Shown here in pieces: positions 34,645-43,040 of a stretch of 64,000 nucleotides of DNA; the stretch's first letter is position 1, and every line of letters begins with the position of its first letter. The DNA lies in assembly GCF_013032505.1 (NCBI RefSeq), contig NZ_WQCG01000005.1, positions 62,001-126,000 on the forward strand. Reading direction: 5' to 3'. The notes under the pieces are model-generated. The model ran no database searches. It worked only from the letters and a program-made list of their open reading frames with translations, and was not told the DNA's origin. A program made the position numbers and the translations under genes. The DNA is from Ruegeria atlantica. Its GTDB lineage: Bacteria > Pseudomonadota > Alphaproteobacteria > Rhodobacterales > Rhodobacteraceae.

Positions 34645-35414
34645 GCCTGTTTTCCGACAGTGAATTGACCCAAAACGACTTTTTGGGCGGACGTGTGCGT
34701 CTGTTGCAGCCGCGCACGGGATATCGCGCGGGCGTTGACCCGGTTCTACTGGCGGCGGCGGTCCCGGCGACACGTGGTCACACCGTGTTGGAACTGGGCT
34801 GCGGTGCAGGTGCCGCGATCTTGTGTCTGTTGGCACGTGTTTCGCACTTGCAGGCCGTTGGGGTCGAACTGCAGGCAAGCTATGCTGATTTGGCGCGCCG
34901 GAATGCGGTTGAAAACACTGCGCCGCTGGAGGTTGTCGAGGCTGATTTTGGTGCCTTGCCGGCTGGGCTCAAAACACGACAATTTGATCACGTGATCGCC
35001 AACCCACCCTATTACCGTGCCGGTGCTCATAGCCCGGCAGATGATGCGGGGCGTAGTATCGCATTGGGCGAGCAAACGCCTTTGGAAAACTGGTTTGACT
35101 GCGCATCCAAGCGCCTTGCGCCGCGTGGGTATTTGCACATGATTCAGAAAGCCAATCGTCTTCCTGACATGTTGGCGGCATGCGACGGGCGGTTGGGATC
35201 GGTTGAGATCCTCCCATTGGTCGCCAGACCTGGCCGCAAAGCCGAATTGGTGATTTTACGGGCTAGAAAGGGTGGTCGCGCCGATTTTCAGCTGCATGCG
35301 CCAGTGGTTTTACACAGCGGGGATCGGCACGAACGTGATGGCGAAAGCTATACGCCGCAGATATCGGACGTATTGCGCAAAGGGGCTGCGTTGCCTGGGT
35401 TTTCCGTTCAATAG
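34641..35414 (+). CDS. tRNA1(Val) (adenine-N6)-methyltransferase-like protein
   Basis: The 257-residue Rossmann-fold methyltransferase has the SAM motif VLELGCGAGAAILCLLA and the N6-adenine/glutamine motif VIANPPYYRAG, as in TrmN6/YfiC, which methylates A37 of tRNA-Val. The opening DFLGGRVRLLQPRTGYRAGVDPVLLAAAVP is typical of the same group. Substrate assignment to tRNA rather than another RNA is by family. Confidence 0.88.
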   Translation: MSLFSDSELTQNDFLGGRVRLLQPRTGYRAGVDPVLLAAAVPATRGHTVLELGCGAGAAILCLLARVSHLQAVGVELQASYADLARRNAVENTAPLEVVEADFGALPAGLKTRQFDHVIANPPYYRAGAHSPADDAGRSIALGEQTPLENWFDCASKRLAPRGYLHMIQKANRLPDMLAACDGRLGSVEILPLVARPGRKAELVILRARKGGRADFQLHAPVVLHSGDRHERDGESYTPQISDVLRKGAALPGFSVQ

Positions 35415-35535
35415 GCATTAACCAGCCGAATTTGTCGGATTTATTACAGATTCTGTGCGTCTGCAGCGTGACAGGCTGGAAACGATGTGGTCAAATTCTT
35501 ACGTGAACCTGAGACACCAACGAAGGAGTATCGCC

Positions 35536-35700
35536 ATGAGCGTGAGCGCACATCTGACCGAACTGAAGAAAAAGCACGAAACTCTCGGTCTTGAAGTTGA
35601 ACAGGCCCAACGCTCGCCAGGCATCGATGATCTCCATATCGCGCAACTCAAAAAACAAAAACTAAAGCTAAAGGAAGAGATCGAACGCCTGTCAGCCTAG
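35536..35700 (+). CDS. YdcH/DUF465 family small coiled-coil protein
   Basis: The 54-residue protein is a short helical hairpin: SVSAHLTELKKKHETL, a central SPGIDD turn, and a lysine-rich helix HIAQLKKQKLKLKEEI. This is the DUF465 (YdcH) pattern, common and unassigned in proteobacteria. GAAGGAG lies eight bases before ATG 35536. Its stop overlaps that of the convergent DMT transporter gene. Confidence 0.9.
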   Translation: MSVSAHLTELKKKHETLGLEVEQAQRSPGIDDLHIAQLKKQKLKLKEEIERLSA

Positions 35701-36563
35701 GTTTTCATACTAGCTCGCGCAGCAATACACGCGCCGCCAGTAATTAACACGGCCGCGATCGCCAGACCCCAGGACGGGGCGGCGATCCCGGCAACAACCA
35801 ATGCCAGCGTAGACAACAGGGGTGCTGCGTACGATGCCGTGCCCAGTATCTGAATGTCGCCTTGCTTGACCCCGATATCCCAGACATAGAACGCCAGTCC
35901 CACCGGCCCTAAGCCCAGTGCGATCACGGACGCCCAGCCAAAGGCGCTGGGGGGCCATACGGTATCCTCGACTGCGAGATGCAGAGCACCAGAGGCTATA
36001 GCCGTAGCAATGCAGAAAATGGCGACAGAGCTGGTAGGTGTATTCCCCAGTCGACGCGACAGAACTGAGTAGCCGGACCATGTAAGCGCGCATAGCAAGG
36101 CCAACCCGTAGCCGGGCAGGTGGTTGGTCTGAAACCCTGTGCTGCCAGCACCGCCGATAATCACGGCGGCCCCTGCAAATCCAAGGCAGGCGCCGAACAA
36201 ATGTCCGATGCGCAGATGTTCGCCCGGCAAGAGGCCGGAAAACAAAACGATGAGCAAAGGCCAGAGATAGGCGATCAAACCAGCCTCGGCTGCAGGAGCC
36301 ATGCGCAGGGCCGAGAAATAAAGCGCGTGATAGCCGAACAACCCGGCTGTGCCGAACAGATAGGTGGTCCATGGAATCTCTTTTAACTGCCGCAATCCGC
36401 CACTGCGCCAGGTCCAGATCAGACCCAAAACTCCACCGATCGAAAAGCAGATTGTATTAAGTAACAGTGGCGGCGTAGGGGCCGACCCGACTGTGAAAAG
36501 GGCCAGCAGAGACCACAGCAGGACGGCCACAAACCCGATGGCCGTGGCTCGGGATTTGGTCAT
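35697..36563 (-). CDS. DMT superfamily transporter (EamA, YddG-like)
   Basis: The 288-residue inner-membrane protein has ten hydrophobic helices in two EamA repeats. The first-repeat segment GYHALYFSALRMAPAAEAGLIAYLWPLLIVLFS resembles the YddG aromatic amino-acid exporter branch. The substrate is not fixed by sequence. Its start overlaps the stop of the LysR regulator gene (ATGA), so regulator and exporter are cotranslated, and the regulator may control it. Confidence 0.9.
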   Translation of the reverse strand: MTKSRATAIGFVAVLLWSLLALFTVGSAPTPPLLLNTICFSIGGVLGLIWTWRSGGLRQLKEIPWTTYLFGTAGLFGYHALYFSALRMAPAAEAGLIAYLWPLLIVLFSGLLPGEHLRIGHLFGACLGFAGAAVIIGGAGSTGFQTNHLPGYGLALLCALTWSGYSVLSRRLGNTPTSSVAIFCIATAIASGALHLAVEDTVWPPSAFGWASVIALGLGPVGLAFYVWDIGVKQGDIQILGTASYAAPLLSTLALVVAGIAAPSWGLAIAAVLITGGACIAARASMKT

Positions 36564-37507
36564 AGGCTCTGAACCTCTTCGACCGGGATAATGTTGAATT
36601 CGTCCGAGATATGCGCGGTCTTTTCGATCTCGGCCATGAACCAGTCACGGAACGCAGCGATCTGAGGTCTGTTTTCTGCGCCTGGTAAGCACAGAAACCG
36701 AAACCGCCCCCGCGTTTCAATGGCCGTTTTGAACGGTGCGACAAGGCGACCCTCGGTAAGGTCCTTCAGGATCATCGCGCGGCGTCCCAATACAACGCCA
36801 ACTCCGGCAACCGCAGCATCAATCGCGTGGTCTGCGTTCGAAAAATGAGCTCCGTGGGCAGGCGCAAAATCAACTCCGACTGCTCGAAACCAGGTTGGCC
36901 AGTCGCTGGGCGGCTGCAGGAACGCAATTGAATCATCAAAGATCAAGGGAGCATCTCTGAGGCTGTCGGGCGTTGGGAACTGCTCGGCCAGTTCTGGCGT
37001 CATCACCGGGGTCAACCATTCCTTGCGCACGGGCAGGGAATACAGACCTTCATCGCCTCCGTAGCCAAACCGAATAGCGACATCCACGTCATCACGTTCA
37101 AGGTCCATGATCCGCAATGTTGCCGAGAACTTGAGATCAATCTCGGGATGCGTACGCGCAAACTCATAAAGGCGTGGCGCCAACCATTTTGCGGTCAACG
37201 CTGGTCCGGCGGTCACTGTCAGAGAGGTATCGTTGCCCTGCCGCCGCACGGTTCGCCATGCGGCCTGCAGCGCTGCGAATCCTTCGGCGGCACCAGGAGC
37301 AAGGACGCGTCCCGCTTCGGTCAGTTCCACCGCGCGGTTCAGTCGGTGAAACAGGGGGCGGCCCAGATGTTCCTCCAGTGATTTGATTTGGAAAGACAGG
37401 GCCGCAGGGGTCACACGCAATTCTTCGGCGGCCTTGGCAAATGACATATGGCGTGCAGCGGCATCAAAAGCGCGTAAAGCTGTCAGAGGGGGAAGATAAT
37501 CGCTCAT
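36560..37507 (-). CDS. LysR family transcriptional regulator (GcvA-like)
   Basis: The 315-residue protein has an N-terminal winged helix (LTALRAFDAAARHMSFAKAAEELRVTPAALS) and the two-lobed periplasmic-binding-type effector domain. The N-terminus with PPLTALRAFDAAARH is the GcvA-like subgroup. ATG 37507 gives this N-terminus; the frame is open upstream but unrelated. It is coupled to a DMT exporter gene and divergent from a 36-residue ORF; the 113-bp gap between is the natural operator region. Confidence 0.93.
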   Translation of the reverse strand: MSDYLPPLTALRAFDAAARHMSFAKAAEELRVTPAALSFQIKSLEEHLGRPLFHRLNRAVELTEAGRVLAPGAAEGFAALQAAWRTVRRQGNDTSLTVTAGPALTAKWLAPRLYEFARTHPEIDLKFSATLRIMDLERDDVDVAIRFGYGGDEGLYSLPVRKEWLTPVMTPELAEQFPTPDSLRDAPLIFDDSIAFLQPPSDWPTWFRAVGVDFAPAHGAHFSNADHAIDAAVAGVGVVLGRRAMILKDLTEGRLVAPFKTAIETRGRFRFLCLPGAENRPQIAAFRDWFMAEIEKTAHISDEFNIIPVEEVQSL

Positions 37508-37620
37508 AGGTGCACAAGAATATCTTAACTGAAATTCCAATAAAGCTCGTTTGTCACCTTGATTGATAAGGCGCATATTGCTCGCGTGTCAAACCAAGCT
37601 GAACTGAAAGGACGACTGCT

Positions 37621-37731
37621 ATGATCGAAATGACGACCAACCCCGCAGCTGCCCGCGCCTTTCAGCGGGCGCACGCTGAACGCGGCAAGATGATCAAACA
37701 CGCCATTAACTGGCTATTCGGTTCCCGCTGA
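37621..37731 (+). CDS. Very small ORF (36 residues) divergent from LysR regulator
   Basis: The ORF starts with ATG after GAAAGGA (nine-base spacing) and encodes a basic, amphipathic peptide: FQRAHAERGKMIKHAINWLF in the C-terminal half, ending GSR. It has the size and basic character of alphaproteobacterial DUF1127-type mini-proteins, but lacks their full motif, so I do not name it. The intergenic position opposite a LysR gene, with a clear ribosome site, supports expression and control by that regulator. Confidence 0.6.
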   Translation: MIEMTTNPAAARAFQRAHAERGKMIKHAINWLFGSR

Positions 37732-37757
37732 GCGTAGCGCGCGCGTTCTTACGGGAT

Positions 37758-37792
37758 AAAAAAGGGCCGGTCCGCAAGGGACCGGCCCGTTG
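37758..37792 (-). terminator. Strong terminator downstream of phbB
   Basis: A perfect 10-bp GC-rich stem GGGCCGGTCC / GGACCGGCCC with a 5-nt loop (GCAAG) is followed on the minus strand by six U residues. It ends phbB transcription; the plus strand also has a T-rich flank, so it may stop the small ORF transcript too. Confidence 0.88.
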
Positions 37793-37810
37793 TCTTTTCA
37801 GCGCTTCGGA

Positions 37811-38533
37811 TCAGGCGAAGAACTGTGCTCCGTTGGCCGAGATTGTCGAACCATTGATGAACTGAGAATCGTCGGATGCCAGGAACGCCACGCAACGCGC
37901 GATTTCTTCCGGCTCACCCAGGCGACCTGCTGGGATCTGGCCGATGATGGATTCGCGGACTTTTTCAGGAACAGCCATCACCATCTCGGTTGCGATATAG
38001 CCGGGGCAGATCGCGTTGGCGGTAATGCCTGCACGCGCGCCTTCCTGCGCCAGCGATTTCACGATGCCCAGATCGCCCGCTTTGGTCGCAGCATAGTTCA
38101 CCTGAGCGAACTGGCCCTTCTGACCGTTGATCGAGCTGATGACGATGACGCGGCCAAACTTACGCTCGCGCATACCGTTCCAGACGGGGTGCACGGTGTT
38201 GAAAACGCCGGTCAGGTTGGTGTCGATAACCTGGTGCCACTGTTCGGGCGTCATTTTATGGAACGGCGCATCGCGGGTGATACCTGCGTTTGCAACGACG
38301 ATGTCGATCGGGCCAACATCGGCTTCGACCTTTTCGATGCCTGCTTTGGATTCGTCATAATCGGCCACGTTCCACTTGTATGTGGCGATGCCTGTCTCTT
38401 CGGTGAATTTCGCGGCGGCTTCGTCGTTCCCCGCATAGGTGGCCGCAACATTGTACCCTTCGGCCTTGAGCGCCTTGGAAATTGCTGCGCCGATGCCGCG
38501 GGAGCCGCCGGTAACGAGTGCTGTACGTGCCAT
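37811..38533 (-). CDS. phbB: Acetoacetyl-CoA reductase
   Basis: PhbB reduces acetoacetyl-CoA to (R)-3-hydroxybutyryl-CoA with NADPH for polyhydroxybutyrate. The 240-residue short-chain dehydrogenase has TGGSRGIGAAISKAL for cofactor, NAGITRD, the Ser of VISSINGQKGQ and the catalytic YAATKAG. It follows phbA on the same strand, but a terminator separates the two, so it probably has its own promoter in the 187-bp gap. Confidence 0.96.
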   Translation of the reverse strand: MARTALVTGGSRGIGAAISKALKAEGYNVAATYAGNDEAAAKFTEETGIATYKWNVADYDESKAGIEKVEADVGPIDIVVANAGITRDAPFHKMTPEQWHQVIDTNLTGVFNTVHPVWNGMRERKFGRVIVISSINGQKGQFAQVNYAATKAGDLGIVKSLAQEGARAGITANAICPGYIATEMVMAVPEKVRESIIGQIPAGRLGEPEEIARCVAFLASDDSQFINGSTISANGAQFFA

Positions 38534-38590
38534 TTAGGAATCCTCCAATTTAAGTCGTCTTGGTAATGCTGTTACTTTGAGAGGTGATCG

Positions 38591-38606
38591 TGCGCAATAT
38601 TGTTTC
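38591..38606 (-). promoter_or_regulatory. 16-base element in phbB leader shared with ETF-QO leader
   Basis: On the minus strand GAAACAATATTGCGCA ends 57 bases before the phbB ATG and is identical to the element 49 bases before the ETF-QO ATG. The surrounding gap (38534-38720) holds no ORF, only the phbA terminator and this element. Confidence 0.5.
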
Positions 38607-38671
38607 GTCATGAATTTTGAATTTCCGCTTGGCAATATCGTCGCATCTTTGGGTTAAGGGCCCAATGTAAC

Positions 38672-38700
38672 AAAAAAGGGCGCCCAATGGACGCCCTTTT
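38672..38700 (-). terminator. Rho-independent terminator of phbA
   Basis: The stem AAGGGCG / CGCCCTT (extendable with one mismatch) is flanked by six A on the left and four T on the right, so on the minus strand it ends in a run of six U. It lies 21 bp after the phbA stop, between phbA and phbB. Confidence 0.8.
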
Positions 38701-38720
38701 CTATTTGCTTGTCAAAGCAC

Positions 38721-39896
38721 TTAGTCGCGCTCCACACACAGGGCGACGCCCATGCCGCCACCGATGCAGAGAGTGGCGAGACCTTTCTTCGCGTCGCGGC
38801 GTTTCATTTCGAACAGGAGCGTGTTCAGAACGCGGCAGCCCGAAGCACCGATCGGGTGACCGATGGCGATAGCGCCGCCGTTCACGTTTACGATCGACGG
38901 GTCCCAACCCATGTCCTTGTTCACGGCGCAGGCCTGTGCGGCGAAGGCTTCGTTGGCTTCGACCAGATCCAGATCGTCAACCGACCATCCTGCTTTTCCC
39001 AACGCCTTGCGCGACGCGTAGATCGGGCCAACGCCCATGATCGACGGATCCAAACCAGCAGTTGCGTAGGATGCGATGCGGGCCAGAGGTTCAATACCAC
39101 GCTTTTCAGCGTTCTCGGCAGACATCAGCAGAGTTGCCGCGGCGCCGTCGTTCAGGCCAGAAGCGTTTGCGGCCGTGACCGAACCGTCCTTGGTGAAGGC
39201 CGGACGCAGTTTGCCCATGGCTTCCATGGTAGCGCCGTGACGGATGTATTCGTCGGCGTCCATCACGATATCGCCCTTGCGGGTTTTGATGGTGAAAGGC
39301 GTGATTTCGTCGGCGAATTTGCCAGCCTTTTGCGCGGCTTCAGCCTTGTTCTGCGAGGCGACGGCGAATTCGTCCTGCATATCGCGGCTGATTTGCCATT
39401 TCTCCGCGACGTTCTCAGCGGTCTGACCCATGTGATAGCCGTTGAACGCATCCCAAAGACCATCGCGGATCATCGTGTCGATGTATTTCATGTCGCCCAT
39501 TTTTTGACCGGCCCGCAGAGCGGCGGCATGGGGCGACAAGGTCATGTTCTCTTGACCGCCGGCAGCAACGATCTCGGCGTCGCCCAGTTGGATGTGCTGT
39601 GCGCCCAAAGCAACCGCCCGCAGACCCGAGCCGCACACCTGGTTGATACCCCAGGCTGCGCTTTCCTGCGGCAGACCAGCATTGATATGTGCCTGACGGG
39701 CGGGATTCTGACCCTGAGCAGCTGTCAGCACCTGTCCCAGAATGGTTTCGCTGACTTCGCCCTTTTCCACGCCTGCGCGTTCTACTACGGCCTCCAGTAC
39801 GGCGGCTCCAAGATCATGCGCAGGTGTGTTTGCAAACGAGCCGCCAAAGCTGCCCACTCCGGTACGCGCGGCGGATGCGATTACTACGTTGGTCAT
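38721..39896 (-). CDS. phbA: Acetyl-CoA acetyltransferase (beta-ketothiolase)
   Basis: PhbA condenses two acetyl-CoA to acetoacetyl-CoA, the first step of polyhydroxybutyrate synthesis. The 391-residue thiolase has the nucleophilic Cys in [14 protein letters not shown], the [11 protein letters not shown] segment, [19 protein letters not shown] and the second active Cys in [11 protein letters not shown]. It works with phbB downstream. A PhaR-like site is present about 125 bp upstream. Confidence 0.97.
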   Translation of the reverse strand: MTNVVIASAARTGVGSFGGSFANTPAHDLGAAVLEAVVERAGVEKGEVSETILGQVLTAAQGQNPARQAHINAGLPQESAAWGINQVCGSGLRAVALGAQHIQLGDAEIVAAGGQENMTLSPHAAALRAGQKMGDMKYIDTMIRDGLWDAFNGYHMGQTAENVAEKWQISRDMQDEFAVASQNKAEAAQKAGKFADEITPFTIKTRKGDIVMDADEYIRHGATMEAMGKLRPAFTKDGSVTAANASGLNDGAAATLLMSAENAEKRGIEPLARIASYATAGLDPSIMGVGPIYASRKALGKAGWSVDDLDLVEANEAFAAQACAVNKDMGWDPSIVNVNGGAIAIGHPIGASGCRVLNTLLFEMKRRDAKKGLATLCIGGGMGVALCVERD

Positions 39897-40021
39897 TTAG
39901 ACAATCCTTTACCGTCAAGGTCCTGCGGGATATTCGACGGCGCGGATCGCACAGAGAGGGCCCTGTGGCAGTAAGAGCGCCTCATGTTCCCCGCTCCAAC
40001 TCTCAATGGCATAGCGCAACG

Positions 40022-40033
40022 CTGCAGTTGCAG
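40022..40033. promoter_or_regulatory. PhaR-like site CTGC-N4-GCAG upstream of phbA
   Basis: CTGCAGTTGCAG lies within the 183-bp gap between phbA and the EAL gene, 126 bp upstream of the phbA start, inside the larger dyad GCTGCA-GT-TGCAGC. It matches the CTGC-N3/4-GCAG pattern I recall for the PHB-sensing repressor PhaR. The rest of the gap has no credible ORF. Confidence 0.4.
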
Positions 40034-40079
40034 CAACGGTCAGCTTGTCTCAGCCCGGGTGTGGACCGGCACATTCCTT

Positions 40080-40919
40080 CTAACTGGCTGTACGTGCGCG
40101 CTTTTCCGCCTTCCATGGAGCGGAAACAGTTGGTGCGCCAAACAGGAACCCCTGCAGGCAGTCGACGCCGTTAGCGATGAGGAATTCGGCATCGCTTTGT
40201 GTTTCGACTGATTCGGCGGTGACCAGAATCTCGAATTCCCGGGCCACGGCGATCAAGGCCCGCACCAGCGCCTGATTGTCCGGGTTTTCGCTGATACCGT
40301 GGATGAACTGGCCGTCGATCTTTGCGGCATCAAAGAAAAACTCCCGAAAATTGCGAAAGCTGAAGTTACTGGCACCAAAGTCATCAAGCGCAAAGGCGAC
40401 GCCGCGCGGCTGCAGCCTGTCCATGAAGTCGATCACAAGTTCAGGCACCGTCATGGCCGAACTTTCAGAAATTTCCAAAATCAACCTTTCGCCGATACTG
40501 GCATCTTTCTTCAAATACCGCTCCAGTATACGCGACCATCGCGCATACCCAATCGAACGGGCGGACATGTTGATGGACAGGCGAATGTCGGGGTTTTTGG
40601 TCAGCGTCCGCAGGCCCATTTCAAGCGCGACACAGTCTAGTTCGCGTCCGATTGGAGTGTTTTCCAGTTGTGGCATGAATTCGCGCGCTGGAATGACCCG
40701 ACCGGTTTCGTCCAGCACCCTGATGAAGCCTTCGTAGAAGGCGACACCATGTGGCGCGTTCGCCTGCATCACGGGTTGAAAGGCCAGTTTGCACTGTTTG
40801 TGCTTCACAGCCTCGGCCGCGGTTTCAAGAGTCGAGGCATCACGGGATTTAACGGCGGCGTTTAGAGGGTTGTCGCCACCCTCGGGCAAATCTGCCAGTT
40901 CCTTTTTCCGCATGAGCAA
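40080..40919 (-). CDS. Stand-alone EAL-domain protein
   Basis: This 279-residue cytoplasmic protein is one EAL domain after a 35-residue N-terminal segment. The catalytic set looks mostly kept: the signature Glu in FYEGFIR, N in INMSARS, E in LEISES, DDFGASN, the Lys in AAKIDGQF, E in AESVET and the late QGFLFG. The triad itself is E-G-F rather than E-A-L, and the usual DDFG-T-G is DDFG-A-S. It could hydrolyse or only bind cyclic di-GMP. TTG 40919 has AAGGG seven bases upstream; ATG 40913 is the alternative. Confidence 0.88.
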   Translation of the reverse strand: MLMRKKELADLPEGGDNPLNAAVKSRDASTLETAAEAVKHKQCKLAFQPVMQANAPHGVAFYEGFIRVLDETGRVIPAREFMPQLENTPIGRELDCVALEMGLRTLTKNPDIRLSINMSARSIGYARWSRILERYLKKDASIGERLILEISESSAMTVPELVIDFMDRLQPRGVAFALDDFGASNFSFRNFREFFFDAAKIDGQFIHGISENPDNQALVRALIAVAREFEILVTAESVETQSDAEFLIANGVDCLQGFLFGAPTVSAPWKAEKRARTAS

Positions 40920-41015
40920 AGCGTTTCCCTTACTGTCGTCGGTCCGGTGACGATTTCAGAGGAAAGGTATGAATCTGTGGTTAAGGAAGACGCGATTGGT
41001 GTAGGTCAGTACAAG

Positions 41016-41204
41016 TCAGCGTGTCGTTTCCCAGATGCGACCCAGCGCAGCAAAGCCGCCGATCACCGCGCCCATGAAGCCCAAAAGCATCATGCCAAAG
41101 CCCAACGCGACAATCTCAGACGCACCACCACCAAGGGCGGTCATCATCGCCAACACCATACCGGCAAGACCCATTACGGTGGACAGGGTTGTCAGTCTGA
41201 TCAT
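41016..41204 (-). CDS. Small membrane protein, unknown function
   Basis: The 62-residue protein is almost wholly hydrophobic, with two helices (about residues 8-25 and 30-53) and many Gly, Ala and Met. GGAGG lies five bases before the ATG, which makes it a credible gene. It is the last gene of a same-strand run with a fatty-acid-hydroxylase-family gene, separated from it by 91 bp. Confidence 0.72.
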   Translation of the reverse strand: MIRLTTLSTVMGLAGMVLAMMTALGGGASEIVALGFGMMLLGFMGAVIGGFAALGRIWETTR

Positions 41205-41295
41205 CTTGGCCTCCGGTTACTCGCACTGCTCACATCGGATCGATATGGGGCGCAGGGGCCGGATTTCAAGAATCAGGTCGGGCTGGTCGGCGGGA

Positions 41296-42267
41296 TCAGG
41301 CCTGTTTTGCCTGCGTATTGGGCTGTTTGGCGTCGAACTGCTCGAATCCGGGCGTTCCGCGATCTTCCGGGTGGCGGGCCAGATGCTTGGCTTTGATCTG
41401 TTCGGAATTATCTCGGCTGCCATCATGGCTGTAGCCCGGAGGGGCAAAGCAATAGGCCAGCCGCTGGCGCATCGTCAGCCCCGGTTGGGTAGCGTCACGC
41501 CAGATGCCGACCCATTCATGAAAAGCCACGCGCAGCGGGTTGAACGTGCCGATGTTGTGCACCAGCCCATAGTCCACTTGGTCATCTTCCTGTTCGGGAA
41601 CGAAAGTTCCAAACATCTTGTCCCAGATGATAAATACGCCGGCGTAGTTGCAATCCAGATAGCGTGCGTTGCGACCGTGATGGGCGCGGTGGTGGCTAGG
41701 CGTGTTCATCACCGCCTCGAACCAGCGGGGCATCTTACCGATGGCTTCGGTGTGTATCCAGAACTGATAAATCAGGTTCAGACCACCCACGAACAGCACC
41801 ATCGCCGGGTGAAAGCCCAGAAGGATGAGCGGAGCACGAACCACCATCATGAAGGTGAACGTATAGGTCCAGGTCTGACGAAGAGCTGTGGTCAGGTTGT
41901 AGTGTTGCGAGCTGTGATGGTTCACATGGCTGGCCCAGACCCAGCGGATTCGGTGACCAAATCTGTGCACCCAGTAATAACGCAGGTCATCCAGTACAAA
42001 GCATAGAATGATGACGGGTATAGACGTCCCCAGGTTCAGCGGTGTGATTTGCCAAAGCCACATGAAAAACGCATAAGCGATGAATCCCAGTAAAAAGCCG
42101 GATGCGATATTGCCCGCGCCCATGATCAGAGATGTGACGGCATCCCGTGTCTCATAGCGCCCTCCACGCCCCTTGACGGCGATCCACAGAAACTCGGCCA
42201 GAATGGCGGCAATAAAAAGGGGGACGGCCCATTGCACGGCGTCCGGGAAGGTCACTTGGTCGATCAT
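41296..42267 (-). CDS. Sterol desaturase/fatty acid hydroxylase family protein
   Basis: The 323-residue membrane protein has several hydrophobic helices and the di-iron histidine boxes HRFGH, HVNHHSSQH and HHRAHHGRN. Members hydroxylate or desaturate lipids; bacterial examples act on ornithine lipids, carotenoids or sterol-like molecules. The start (ATG 42267) overlaps the upstream gene by ATGA. The exact substrate is open. Confidence 0.92.
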   Translation of the reverse strand: MIDQVTFPDAVQWAVPLFIAAILAEFLWIAVKGRGGRYETRDAVTSLIMGAGNIASGFLLGFIAYAFFMWLWQITPLNLGTSIPVIILCFVLDDLRYYWVHRFGHRIRWVWASHVNHHSSQHYNLTTALRQTWTYTFTFMMVVRAPLILLGFHPAMVLFVGGLNLIYQFWIHTEAIGKMPRWFEAVMNTPSHHRAHHGRNARYLDCNYAGVFIIWDKMFGTFVPEQEDDQVDYGLVHNIGTFNPLRVAFHEWVGIWRDATQPGLTMRQRLAYCFAPPGYSHDGSRDNSEQIKAKHLARHPEDRGTPGFEQFDAKQPNTQAKQA

Positions 42268-42650
42268 GCGGGCTCCATCAGGTGCTGCCAATGGCGGCGT
42301 TCTGTTTCGTCAAGGTGGATGACGGCTTTTGGCGTTCCGAAGTCGTGGAACCGGACTTCGACCCCTTGTGGATGGTCCATCACGTCAAAGTCCAGCAGAT
42401 GTCGGGCCACGGTGTCTGCGCCAAAGGACCAAAGCACGCCATTGCCTTTTTCGGTTCGAATCAGCGCCGCGTGGCCATCATTGGCAACTGTGACGTCGAT
42501 AACCTCATCATCCGGGGCATGGCGAAGCCATTCTGACCGTGCGATTTCTGGTGTCAGCCTACGCAACCGCGACCTGCCGGTCATGTGCAACATCACCGTT
42601 ATCCCGGCGATGCCTCCGACCACCAGAACCAGTAGAATTTCAAGCGGCAT
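42264..42650 (-). CDS. Single-pass membrane protein, unknown function
   Basis: The 128-residue protein has an N-terminal membrane helix (about residues 4-24) and a small soluble domain rich in charged residues (RSEWLRHAPDDEVIDV, HLDETERRHWQHL). GGAGG five bases before ATG 42650 sets the start and excludes the longer open frame. It is coupled to the hydroxylase gene downstream, so they probably act together at the membrane. I know no family name. Confidence 0.75.
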   Translation of the reverse strand: MPLEILLVLVVGGIAGITVMLHMTGRSRLRRLTPEIARSEWLRHAPDDEVIDVTVANDGHAALIRTEKGNGVLWSFGADTVARHLLDFDVMDHPQGVEVRFHDFGTPKAVIHLDETERRHWQHLMEPA

Positions 42651-42710
42651 TCCGTCCTCCTGCGCGGCAGAGTGCAAAGCGGCAGGCAGGCTGTCAAAGG
42701 TGGCGTGGCG

Positions 42711-43040
42711 TCAGCTATGCTCCAGACTGTCCAGAATTTCATACTGCACGACCCGTTGCACAAAGGGGACCAACCCTTCGGGACCGGAAGCCCGATCCTT
42801 GAGGTGGATACAGATATCGGGCCTGCGCGCGGCGATGATGCCCACCATCTCGCCGCGTATCCTGTCATCAAGACCCGCTCCCATGATCGCGCAAGAGATG
42901 CGCGGTTCTTCGTCCAACTGCCGTTTGACTTCTTCCTGATCATGCGCGCCAAGCCATTGGATCGGAAGGTGATCAAGTTGCCGCGCAACGTCTCCGATCA
43001 CATTTGGCAAGCGTCCAATCAGTAACACCACTGGTCTCAT
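42711..43040 (-). CDS. Receiver-like protein without phosphoacceptor
   Basis: The 109-residue protein follows the alternating strand-helix order of a CheY-like receiver: VVLLIGRL, ISCAIMGAGLDD, DICIHLKDRASG. The acidic pocket (IGR) and the expected phosphoacceptor Asp (MGAG) are absent, while a Lys near the last strand is kept. I infer a pseudo-receiver; an unrelated Rossmann-like fold is possible. GGAGG six bases before ATG 43040 sets the start. It is upstream of the hydroxylase cluster on the same strand. Confidence 0.68.
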   Translation of the reverse strand: MRPVVLLIGRLPNVIGDVARQLDHLPIQWLGAHDQEEVKRQLDEEPRISCAIMGAGLDDRIRGEMVGIIAARRPDICIHLKDRASGPEGLVPFVQRVVQYEILDSLEHS

